Assembly: GCA_033239525.1 (NCBI GenBank)
Contig: BSYO01000016.1
Span: forward strand, 11,543,045 to 11,607,044
DNA from: Nepenthes gracilis
Taxonomy: Eukaryota > Streptophyta > Magnoliopsida > Caryophyllales > Nepenthaceae
Length of the DNA: 64,000 nt
Direction: 5' to 3'
Under the pieces are notes generated by a model. That model saw nothing but the letters and a program-made list of their open reading frames with translations. It did no database searches and was not told where the DNA came from. The stretch's first letter is position 1; every line of letters begins with the position of its first letter. The translations under genes and the position numbers were made by a program. Shown here one piece after another: positions 33,858 to 43,546 of this stretch.

Positions 33858-33984
33858 CCGAACCTTCCCTCCCTTAATGTCATCGTCTTCGTTCCTCGTC
33901 CCCAGACCTCCCTTTCCCTTCGATTCCACAAGAAATCAGCAACAGCCGCTGGTAAATCGGGCCAAGATTGTTGGGGTTGCAACA
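33646..33984 (+). repeat. 3' LTR of chimeric element
   Basis: This LTR is 339 bases, nearly identical to 30648-31010 apart from a 24-base module difference and few substitutions, implying a fairly recent insertion. It ends GGTTGCAACA. Confidence 0.9.
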
Positions 33985-33989
33985 ATGTG

Positions 33990-34571
33990 TGTGGCACTGC
34001 TAGGGATTTGTTGACGCAGACAAAGGAACACGTACAAGATATTCAATCAGTTTTGCGCAGAAGGTGCTGTGGTGAATTCGTCACTGCTGTCGAAGTTGTC
34101 AAATATGTTAACACCAGAAAGGTGGCCAAGAAAACAATCAAAAAGTGCATGCATGACCTAAATATTATGCTACCCAAACGCTCCTCTCAGACTCATAAAA
34201 ACGTCAGTAATAGTTCCATTTCCGCTCTGTTAAGAGATGTGGAAGCAGTAACAGCGGAGATTTTTGAGTCATTGCTGTCTTACATGGCTGGGGAAAAGAC
34301 TAAATCAAAGAAAAGCAGCCGGTTGATGGTTTCCAGACCGATGCACCAGAGTGCGGCATCTGCACGTGAATTCGAAGATGTGGATGCTGCTTTGGATTCA
34401 TTGAAGGCTGAAAAGAAGCAAACTGGAATAAATATTGAGCAAGTGGATCAATTGAGAAGGCAGATGATGAAATTGGAGTCTACAATTGAAGATCTTGATG
34501 GACCATTAGAATGCTTGTTTACGCATATTGTCAAGGCCAGAGCAAGCCTTCTCAACATCCTTAGTAACTAG
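33990..34571 (+). pseudogene. DUF241 3' part after LTR element
   Basis: It continues the coding sequence broken at 30647 and is uninterrupted to the stop: CGTARDLLTQTKEHVQDIQS, EVVKYVNTRKVAKKTIKK, LRDVEAVTAEIFESLLSYMA, VDQLRRQMMKLESTIEDLDG, ARASLLNILSN. It is very close to the intact gene (2204-3079). The frame is open backwards into the LTR, giving a 250-codon ORF from 33819. Confidence 0.85.
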
Positions 34572-34837
34572 AAAGATCTGAGTGTAAGAAATTCTGTATA
34601 GGTATTCAAATTCACGATAAAAGGAAAAGTGCATGTAATTGGAAGAAAACAAGTTGCACATCCACTTGTACAAATGACTATCTCTTTGTTACTTTTCAGT
34701 TTTCTACTAAATAAATGTGTTCTGATTGAGTTATTCCAATGGAAACGCTTTATGGAATCAAGTTGTTCGATAACTGAACTAGAAAATATTAGAGTGCAAG
34801 CCACATGAAGAACTTGGAGTGAAACACCAGAGAATGA

Positions 34838-34894
34838 TCATTTAGGCATTTAGTCAAGACCAGGCGACCTTTCTTAATATCCTCAGTCACTAGA
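34838..34894 (+). pseudogene. DUF241 extreme 3' fragment
   Basis: 'tttaggcatttagtcaagac' and 'cctcagtcactag' align with the last 18 codons and stop of the DUF241 gene (3027-3079). About 20 bases of the expected 'gccttctcaac' area are altered. It looks like the leftover of a fifth unit. Confidence 0.55.
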
Positions 34895-35394
34895 TTAAGA
34901 AGATGAAGGGAAGCATTGTGATGGAAATACTTCAAATGAAATGGCCAATACAAGTGAATTGCTATATTGAATACAGAAAATGAACACTTTTCTTCTGCTT
35001 ATACATCCTATTGTTTTATCTCTTCTGTTCTTGATCATATTCATCTCCATACACAGCAAGAGAAAATAACATTTGCAACGCAAGATCCTCTTTCCTTTCC
35101 CTTGTTTTTTCATCTCCAATATGGTTACAATTGTTCATATCTTTGATAATCAAACCTTTCTTTTGATTGATTTCAACTTCAACAGAACAGCTGAAATAAT
35201 AGCTAACTAATTTCACTACTAATTGCAACTTCATATGACCATTGCATCAATAAATTCGTATAACGATCATCAAAGCTTGACAGTTGAGCCATGCCACTAC
35301 CATATTCCTCGTCCAAAGAATTTATATTAACAAATGAATAGAATGAACAAATCGTGTAAGCCACAATAACCCTTGGAAGACCTTCTAGAATGCA
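34895..35394. other. Intergenic, no gene recognised
   Basis: Minus-strand ORFs (35415-35203, 35234-35016) have no recognisable domain. This is unique-looking AT-rich sequence. Confidence 0.4.
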
Positions 35395-35399
35395 ATTAG

Positions 35400-36489
35400 T
35401 GTTGGGTCTAGTCACTCCCTTGTGGGTAACCCATCAAACTGGTTTGTCATCGGAGGATTTATTGAGAACAAATTCGGAGAACTGTTTCCGTTGACCGGAG
35501 GAGAACAGTGGACGGTCAATGGAGATTGACCAGCGGACTGCCAGCAGAATCTGATCAACAGGAGGTTGACCGTCTGAGGGTTATAGGAGTACTGCTGGAT
35601 GGCGGACAGGTAGCAAGGAAACAGTCAACAAGAAATGTTGACCGGATGGCTATGGAGAACGGTTAAGTTATCTGGTAGCAGCTGAAGATGGTCAACAAGA
35701 AAGGTTGACCGGATGGCAGCAAGAGACGGTCAACGAGAAGTTGACCGGCTGAGCAATTGGGCCTTGGAGACTGTGGAAAGTGGCAACTGGCAAAGGACAG
35801 ATGTCTTTCCAGGATTGGTCGACAGGTGGACAGTTGGGCTGCAGAGCAAGCGTCTGCACAGCGCAGAGCATGCGCCTTCGGAAGCTCGGGAATTGGTGAA
35901 GACGTTGCACCTATTATCTGACAGATGACCAGCTGGGCAGATGGGATTAGGTGGAGTCAGGACGTCTATATATATGAGCATCAGCAGCTTCTGGAGGATA
36001 TGGTGGTTAAGCCCGGTGAAAGTCTGAAGCAGAACAGTGTAGCCCGGTGGTGACCGGCTGGTGTGGGAAACAACACCGGGGCGCTGTGCGCCGGCCGCCT
36101 TGTGCGGGGGTGAAATGGCGGGCTGCCGTTTCACCAACACTTGTAAAATGTAGAGATGAGTGCATCACTAGTGAGAGAGAGAAGAAAGAAAAACAGAGAG
36201 TAAAAGAGATGAGCGTTTCCCGTTTTCTCCGGTAATGTTTTTCCTTGTTATTCTCAAGTGTATAGCGGATACTCCATCTCGAGGGTTTGTATCCCATTTT
36301 ACATAGTGGATTTATTAGTGGACTATATGTCCCGTGATTTTTCCTCTTCGGTTGGGAAGGGATTTCCACGTAAAAAATGTTGTGCATCCCTTGTTCATTG
36401 TTTCTATTAAATGGTGGCTGTCAATAACGGGGGGTTCGGATTTTTCGCTGCTGTCGGATCTGGTGGATCCGGGTCTTCGAACCCCAACA
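35400..36489 (+). mobile_element. Solo LTR with perfect TSD
   Basis: This 1,090-base sequence runs TGTTGGGTCT...CCCCAACA and is flanked by ATTAG at 35395-35399 and 36490-36494. A plus-strand TATA box (CTATATATATGAGC) lies near 35968, and 'ttttcctcttcgg' and 'tttccacgtaaaaa' near the end are typical of copia LTRs. No internal region remains, so it is the product of LTR-LTR recombination. Confidence 0.88.
35490..35760. repeat. GTTGACC-rich repeats within solo LTR
   Basis: At least eight direct or inverted occurrences of GTTGACC/GGTCAAC lie upstream of the LTR TATA box, in loosely repeated units such as 'ggtcaacaagaaaggttgaccgg'-like blocks (35620-35750). TTGAC cores match the W-box bound by WRKY factors. 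A regulatory role is inferred. Confidence 0.6.
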
Positions 36490-36494
36490 ATTAG

Positions 36495-37138
36495 TACATA
36501 AAAAAAGGGAGGAAACCATATCAATTTTGCAACCAATTCGTGGTCCTCGAAGCTGAAAACGAACATTAATCACTAATTCAAATAACCAGACCCGATCAAA
36601 ATCTGTTCTTCTACGTTGAAATTGGAATAGAGACTTCGGGCTTACCTTTATCGAGTAAATCCAAACAATGCTGTTCTGGTTCTGGTCCTTAGTTTGGCTC
36701 TTTTCGGTTGACGAAATGTGATTGATACAACCATTCGTTTTCTTCCTCTTGGTTGGAAGACTGAGCGGGCAATGACAAGTTCATTTATTTTGAAAAAAAA
36801 AAATCAAAACAATCACCCAAAATTTTATTATTTTATTTATCATTTTATTTAGATTTTCTTCTTCATATCCATCTCAGCATAATTTTTTTTTTCTATATAA
36901 CAAATTTTACTAATACTAACGTTAAAAGCTCTAAATTAATCGCGTTTTTTTTTTACTATTATACTTTTAATTTTTTTCACATAGCATTCGCATTTTTTTT
37001 ATTTAATCATTTGCAGATAAAAAATGTATTATGATGATATTATAAGTTTTTTTCAAATATAAAATATAAGGTTAAAATATAAGTAAAGAATATAATTATA
37101 AACAAATGTAAAAATGAGAATATTTTTAATAGTTTTTA
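36495..37138. other. AT-rich spacer
   Basis: Poly-T/poly-A runs with no credible gene. A splice-donor-like GTAAGC on the minus strand near 36646 is not enough to call an exon. Confidence 0.4.
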
Positions 37139-38021
37139 TCTAGTCCAACTCAAAGGAACGCCAGGGCAGTGAGGCCCAATCAAAGGAACGCCAGCACAGT
37201 CGAGCAGCAAGGCTCAAAACCCCGTTGTGAAGCCCAACAAACCCAAACGCACAACCCACGCAGCATCTCAGAGCAACAGCCAGTCAACGCACCACTGCAA
37301 TCTATTGAGGCAATTGTAGGCGGTAAGAGTCGGCCCAAAGGATGCTGGCCAATGATGAGAAGGTTTACGCTGCAGGCTGCGACGCAAGCCGTCCTCCCAA
37401 GCTGCTCAACCAATTCACGCGCGATCATCAGACCGAACGTGGTCAACACTAGACAACAGTCTCCGTGCCACCGCAAGGCGACACTGACACCGTTGGCTGC
37501 CGCTAACAGTCGGCGACCAATGAATCTTAGCTTGCCACATATTGGAGGTTTTTGCGCCAAAGGTTCTCCACCATGAAACCTATAAATAGCCTTTCCTTCA
37601 ACAAGAAAAAGATCTGATTCTTGATCCTCTAATCAAATTCCTGACCAAAGAGAAAATCGAAGGTCATCGACCCTATAGCCTTTATCGAGCAACTTTAGTG
37701 AGCCACTCCCTGCAGTGCAATCCACGGAGCCTAGCCTCCCATAACCGCTCAATGAGTCTTGTGTTCTTACATCCTCACATCTCCCACCACATCTTTACAT
37801 TCACTCCTGCATCTCTCTATTAATTGCGGAAGATACCTAACTTAAGCGTCAGAGAATTTTTGGTGAAAGAATATCCCGCCGACCATTGACCTCTTGTTTG
37901 TAATTTGTGTTATGTATGGCTTAGATTAAGAAGAGCGGAGACCGGACCCATTCAAAATTCAACCCAAGTATGGAATCCGAAGGTTCCCTAATCTACCAGA
38001 GAACTTGGACCCAGGGACGCA
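37139..38021 (+). repeat. 5' LTR of Tat element
   Basis: It is collinear with 49177-50062 ('gcagcatctcagagcaacag' against 'acaacatctcatagcaacag' and many others). The expected TGTTGGGTCC start is worn to TCTAGTCC. The end is taken at ...GGGACGCA. Confidence 0.85.
37581..37588 (+). promoter_or_regulatory. TATA box of Tat 5' LTR
   Basis: TATAAATA in 'accTATAAATAgcc'. The corresponding site of the 3' LTR (near 49622) has decayed to 'tttaagtaac', so only the 5' LTR keeps a good core promoter. Confidence 0.65.
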
Positions 38022-38024
38022 ATA

Positions 38025-38041
38025 TTGACACCGTTTGTGAA
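38025..38041 (+). other. Degenerate primer-binding site
   Basis: 'ttgacaccgtttgtgaa' lies three bases after the LTR. Tat-type elements usually have TTGGCGCCGTTTGTGG here; the two G-to-A changes would fit cytosine deamination at CG sites. Confidence 0.5.
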
Positions 38042-38229
38042 AAACATAACAAAAAGTCTAACCTCTCACCCTAACATCCACTCTCTTACACAAAAGAAGG
38101 TTAACACCAGAGCGCAAACAAGCGCGCCACTGAGAGACGCTGCCGCCCGCGGTGACAAACCCTCAATGGGTAGCCGTGTCGGTGAGCGCCCAGAGCCCGA
38201 CGTGCACAAACTGGCTGTCGACAAAGCGA

Positions 38230-39640
38230 CATGAGGCAAATGCTCCAAGCGTTGTACACCCGGACGGGAACGCAGTGGGTTGGAACTCCCCTTCCGAGGC
38301 CCCAGGCGTCAACCTCCAAGTGGGGAAGACGCGGTGAGAGAGCCCCTAGAGCAAGGACAAACAGGCCTGACGACGCCAAGGCTCAGGCGACCTCAGGCAA
38401 TAGAGCACAGACGATGACTAGAAGTCTTCCTAACAGGGACGAGCAGGCGGAAAGCCTAGAAAGGCGAATTTCCCACAACTTCTGCAGCGACAGGAGTCCC
38501 ACCACTAGATGGGAGGGTTCGTGCTGCATGCGGCCACCCCATGTGGGTAGCCGCCGCGTCCAGCGCAACCTGTAGGACAACTAGAAGCTCGGCGACTTCA
38601 CCAACGCGAAGAGGAGTAGGTCCACCCCCTGAATAGAGGAAAAGGTGAAAAAGATATGGAACCACCTGTTCAAAGAGAAGTCCAGCGATCCACGCTCGAC
38701 CTGCTAAGGTCACCGTTCGCTATGGGTATTCGGACTCAACCGCTCCCCCTCAAGTTTAAAATGCCAATATTGGATGGGTACAACGGGAGTACTAACCCGA
38801 TGGACTACCTCGAGTACTTCGGACCTTACCTGTCCCTCCACGGGGCAAGTGAGGCCATTATGTGCCAGTATTTTTCCTTTACCCACAAAGGGGACGCCTT
38901 GCTCTAGTTCCACGGCCTCCAACCAAACTCCATCCAATCTTTCAACGAGCTCGCCAATTGCTTCTTGAGCCAATTCGCCTCTAACCGAAGAGAAGAGAAA
39001 TAAACCTGGCACCTTATCCGCCTCCGCCAAAGGCCAGAGGAGAGTCTAAAGCGGTTCCTAACCCACTTCATCACTAAAGCTCGATAGATCCCCTAACTCT
39101 CCGACGAGATGAAGCTTAATGCCTTAATCGTCACGTTGGCGGCAAGGGAATTCTTCAAGCACCTAGCACACCAACGCCACCAAACCTTTCAAAAGTTGAG
39201 GCCATCACTTCGACCTATATTTCAGCCGAAGAGACCAATGAAGTAAAGCGTCTGAAAGAGAGGACTGCCCGCTGGAGGGACCGGTCATTGGGAGAAAGAG
39301 AAACGGAGATAGCACCCTCTTCAAGAAGAGCCGCAAGCAACCACAGCCTGAATCGAGCGCCCGGAGGGAATACAAGCCAGTGACCCCAACTCCCCTGAAC
39401 AACACCCGCTTGAACATCTTGATGCAAATCAGGGATGAAAAGTTCTTAAAATTGCCCAAAGTGCCAAAGAACCCAGAGGCCGGAGACCAAACGAAATACT
39501 GCCATTTTTACGAGTCCCTAGAGCACCTATGGAAGACTGCTAGACTCTACAGAAGGAGATAGAAGACCTGATCCACCGTGGGCACCTCAAACGGTTCTTG
39601 AAGGGCTCAGGCAGTCCCCTGAGGCTTTCAAAGGCGAAGC
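38230..39640 (+). pseudogene. gag: Tat gag
   Basis: The core of the Retrotrans_gag domain (PF03732) is readable: LPLKFKMPILDGYNGSTNPM, MDYLEYFGPYLSLHGASEAI, then FHGLQPNSIQSFNELANCFL after a TAG stop at 38907. A single zinc knuckle follows near 39500 (YCHFYESLEH..., with the second Cys changed to Tyr). Several stops and frame shifts are present. The N-terminal region is basic and has no domain I recognise. Confidence 0.8.
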
Positions 39641-39739
39641 AAGCTAGCCACCGAGGAACTGTACGGCCGTCGATATGATCAGCATGATTTCAAGCAGGTC
39701 GGCGAAAAACAACTGGCAGGGACGACTCGAGCATGCCTT

Positions 39740-40323
39740 TAGCAGCAAGAGAGCGAGGGTAGAGGTTATAAGTGATGTCATTAGTTTTAGTAATGACGAT
39801 ATGACACGTATTGCCTCCCCTCATTCCGACCTTCTTGTTGTATCAGCCATCGTTTCGGATGTTACAGTTGACTACCAACTGAAATAGATTTTTGTTGATA
39901 ATAAAAACTCTAGAAATTTACTGTATCTTGATACCTTTTTTAAGCTTAGGTTGAAAAAAACCAGATGAGAGCAGCCGAAGGCCCTCTATACGGCCTGGAC
40001 GACGACCCCGCACCTGTACGGAGAGAGATCCAACTGGAAGTCACGATGGAAACTTACCCGCGTATTGCTACACTAGAGTTGATGTTCATCGTGGTTGACC
40101 TACCATTCGTCTACAATGCCATCCTAGGCAGACCATTTCTCAGCACCATCGGGGCCATAATGTTGATCCCTCACCTAAAGATAAAATTCCTAACTCCATA
40201 TGGAGTAAGAGAGGTGCTTGGCGATCAAGTGGTAAGATGGACATGCTATCTATCCCAAGTTGACCCTGCAGCGCCAGAACGATTGGCTGAGGACTTAGAT
40301 TTTCATGACAAAACTAAATTGTA
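39740..40323 (+). pseudogene. pol: Tat protease
   Basis: It reads ISFSNDDMTRIASPHSDLLV, VVSAIVSDVTVDYQL, then (after a gap where the DSG active site should be) TLELMFIVVDLPFVYNAILG and RPFLSTIGAIMLIPHLKIKF. This is the usual aspartic protease region of gypsy Tat elements. The active-site triplet is not readable. Confidence 0.75.
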
Positions 40324-40349
40324 GCAAGCCCAATCTGGTGAAACGACCG

Positions 40350-41330
40350 ATATGGTCCTTCTAGACCCCACTAAACTTGAAAAATGCATGCACATCGACG
40401 GCTCCCTAACCACAGCAGTCCGCGACCAACTCATAAACTTCCTAAGGAGGAACTCCGACGTCTTTGCATGGGTTTTCGCTGACATGTCTGGGATACCGGT
40501 CGGAATAATGGTCCACAATTTGGGCATCGATCTTAGCCACAAGCCTGTAAGGTAGAAGCGCAGGAATCACTTTGTTGAAAAGTCGATAGGCGTAAGAGAG
40601 GAGATGAAGAAGCTCCTGGACGCTGGGTTCATAAGGGAAGTCTAGTACATGGATTGGCTATCTAACATTGTGCTCATGAAGAACAATAACGGCAAGTGGC
40701 GAATGTTCTTCCACTTCACCGACATGAACAAGGCCTACCCAAAGGACAGCTTTCCACTTCCTCGGATCAATAAGTTGGTGGACTCTACGTCCGGGTTTGA
40801 ACTCTTGAGTTTCATGGATACCTATTTAGGTTACAACCGATCATGATGGATCTGAACGATAAGGAGTATGCCTCCTTCATGACCGACTAGGGGATGTATT
40901 ATTATAAGGTCATTCCCTTAGATATCAAGAATGCCGGGGCAACTTATCAGCGGCTGATGAACAAATATTTAAAACCTAGATCGGAAGGAACGTAGAGGTG
41001 TACATGCACGACATGCTTATCAAAAGTAAAATAGCCAGCGACCATGTTTGTGATCTGGAGGATACATTTGATGTGCTTCGAGCCCATAGGATGAAACTCA
41101 ACCCGGCCAAGGGTGCCGTCGGGGTAACTTTCAAAAAATTCCTAGGCTTCATGGTGTCCCAGCATGGCATCAAAGCAAACTCAAAAAAAAAAAAAAAAAA
41201 GAAACATCCTCAACATAAGCCCACCATAGACTGTGAAGAAAGTCCAGAAGCTCACGGGGTAGCTTATGGCCCTTTTCCGATTTCTGGCTAAGTCTGCGAG
41301 AAAAGTACCTGCCATTCTTCAAGGCACTCT
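40350..41330 (+). pseudogene. pol: Tat reverse transcriptase
   Basis: Readable blocks are LINFLRRNSDVFAWVFADMS, NIVLMKNNNGKWRMFFHFTD, MNKAYPKDSFPLPRINKLVD and VYMHDMLIKSK. The catalytic YVDD has become YMHD, and the stops TAG/TAA occur repeatedly. An 18-base A run (41183-41200) interrupts the RT/RNase H connection. Confidence 0.85.
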
Positions 41331-41379
41331 GAGGAACAAAAACATCTGGGTTCTGGTGGACAGATGAGTGCAAGGAAGC

Positions 41380-41670
41380 GTTCTAAGAACTGAAAATGTA
41401 CATCGTCAATTTGCCCCTTCTGAGCTCACCTTTGGATGGTAAGAATCTATACCTCTACTTGATTGCGTCAGACACAACTCTGAGCATGATGCCCATCAAG
41501 AAGCACAAAGGCGCACAGCAACCCAAGTACTACGTAAGCAAGGTATTGATGAACATGGAGTCCTACTACCCCCATGCCGAGAGGATAGCTTTGGTCCTCA
41601 TCTATTCCGTGCGAAAGTTGTCACCTTACTTCCAGGAGATCCTCCAAAAGCCTGAGACATATGGATGACT
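41380..41670 (+). pseudogene. pol: Tat first RNase H
   Basis: LLSSPLDGKNLYLYLIASDT, QQPKYYVSKVLMNMESYYPH and AERIALVLIYSVRKLSPYFQ match the standard gypsy RT-associated RNase H. Confidence 0.8.
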
Positions 41671-41839
41671 AGTAAAGTGGAGCTATAGAGTTAGGTGAGT
41701 TCAATGTGGAGTTCCAAACACATCCAACCCTCAAAGGCAAGGCCCTAACGGATTTCGTCGTCGAGGCAACAACCCCAGCTCTAGACACCCCGGACCATCC
41801 TGAAATCTTAGACCTTCGAACGCTCCTGCATGGATACTG

Positions 41840-42070
41840 AATGTTGACAGATAATCTACATAGATGGGCAGTGGAGCTGGAGTTGTGCTCAGAACTCTAG
41901 CCGGATCGGAGATCAAATACTCCATCACGCTCGCCTTTCCGACCACCACCAACAACATGACAGAATACGAGGTTCTTCTCGCGGGGCTCTTGCTGGCTAG
42001 GGAATGCTCTGTGAAGGCGCTAGTTGTGTGCAGCAACTCAAAACTGGTGGTCAATCAAATCCAATGAGCC
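41840..42070 (+). pseudogene. pol: Tat second RNase H (archaeal-type)
   Basis: 'QIIYIDG', then after a frame shift GSGAGVVLRTLAGSEIKYSI, TTNNMTEYEVLLAGLLLARE and VVCSNSKLVVNQIQ. A second RNase H after the first is a hallmark of the Tat lineage. The third conserved Asp (usually YSDSQL) is Asn here. Confidence 0.8.
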
Positions 42071-42309
42071 TTCAAAGCGTCGAACCTGCAGCTCGCTAAA
42101 TACCTAACAAAGGCATAAGCCAATATCCAAGTGTTCGAGAGCTTTGAAATCAAGCATGTCTCTAGGGTCGAGAACTAAAAAGCCGACCAGTTAGTCAAGG
42201 ATGCAGCAATGGGATCCTTGGAGCAGTACACCAGGAGCATGAGGGAAATCCTAGCCGTCCCAAGTGTGGATGGCCCAAATCAGGAAGTACTGTAGGTAAG
42301 TGAATGCGA

Positions 42310-43546
42310 CAACTAGATGACCCCATACTATAAATACCTAACGGATAGAATATTGCCGACGAACACCGAAGAGGCCAAGCGGATAAGGAAGATGGTAGCC
42401 TGGTATATGATCATTGGTGGTAGGTTATACCGGCGAGGGTATTTGACTCCCTACCTGAAATGCCTAGCTCCGAAAGAAGTTAAGTATGCACTGAGCGAGG
42501 TCCACCTTGGCATATGCGGCTCACACATCGAAGGAAAAATCCTTGCATTCAAGTTCATGCGATAAGGTCTATTCTAGCTCACGATGAAGTGAGACGCTAT
42601 AGAATTTGTTAGAAAGTGTGAAAGCTGCCAGGTTCATGGGACTTTAGCCCATTGGCCGCATACAGAGCTACACAGCCTGCAATCCCCATGGACGTTCACG
42701 CAGGGGGGGTCGACATCCTTTAGCCAATGCCCTTGGTCTCCAAACAGAGGGAAGTTCCTTATCGTTGGCATCGACTACTTTACCATGGGGGTCGAAGCGA
42801 CTCCCCTGGCACAGATAACCAAGCAGAACAAAACAGAGTTCATCCGACAAAGTATCATTTTTCAATTTGGGATTTTTTAGGTCATAGTAATTGACAATGG
42901 AACCCAATTCACCGGCAAGAGATTCACCAAGTACTATACGAGTTTGAGCATCAAGTTGGTTCACACGTCCATGGCATATCCTTAAACTAACAACCAAGTC
43001 AAAGTCACCAAGCGGACGCTGCTGCACAAACTAAAAATCAAACTTGAAGACGCATGGGGCTCCTGGGCTGACGAGTTGCCCTCTGTGCTCAGGTTGTACC
43101 GCACGACCCCGTGGGAATCCGACAGGAAAACACCCTTCAGCCTATACTATGGGGCCGAAGCAGTCGTCCCCGTCGAAGTGGGACTCCCCAGCCTGCGAGT
43201 TGAATGATTTAACCCCGCCACCAACTCTGAAAGGCTCAAGGAATGCCTAAACCTGCTTTCGGAGGTCTGTGATGTAGCCCACCTGGGAACGGCGACCTAC
43301 CAACAATGCGTCGCTCGATACTACAACAAGCGAGAGAAGGCTTGCCCGCTCAAGGCTGGGGATCTTGTCCTCCGGAGTATAAAGGCGGCGGAAAAGACCG
43401 CCAACAGGAACAAACTCTCCCCAGGCTGGGAAGGCCCCTTCCTTGTCTTGGCAATCCTTTGAAACGAAGTGTACAAGCTATGCACCTAGGACGGCAAGCT
43501 GGTCCCTCGGACCTGGAACACAACTCACCTCAAGAAATATTACTAA
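42310..43546 (+). pseudogene. pol: Tat integrase
   Basis: The zinc-binding HHCC region is visible (HLGICGSH...CESCQ), then the core KFLIVGIDYFTMGVEATPLA, VIVIDNGTQFTGKRF. 'NNQVKVTKRTLLHKLK' follows, in which the catalytic Glu (usually NGQVE) is Lys. The C-terminal part RTTPWESDRKTPFSLYYGAE, LVLRSIKAAEKTANRNKLSP, WEGPFLV and HLKKYY* ends the polyprotein near 43546. Confidence 0.85.

Larger units (their letters stand above)
30648..33984 (+). mobile_element. Chimeric LTR retroelement carrying host gene fragments
   Basis: This is a 3.34-kb element with LTRs TGTTACGCCC...TTGCAACA, a perfect 5-bp TSD and a primer-site-like sequence just inside the 5' LTR. The motif 'cttgaggacaagg' typical of gypsy pol ends lies before the 3' LTR. 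It has no recognisable protease, RT or integrase. The interior contains a short leader frame, a proline-rich frame, and transduplicated pieces of a ubiquitin-activating enzyme E1 and a cytokinin receptor kinase. It therefore needed enzymes from another element to move. It disrupts a DUF241 coding sequence. Confidence 0.88.

Noticed and set aside
35203..35415. 70-codon minus-strand ORF beside the solo LTR
   Set aside because: No recognisable domain. Its start depends on bases within the LTR, so it is not independent.
35490..35760. Possible CRISPR-like array of short repeats
   Set aside because: Repeats are irregular, occur in both orientations without uniform spacers, and lie inside a plant LTR with a TSD.
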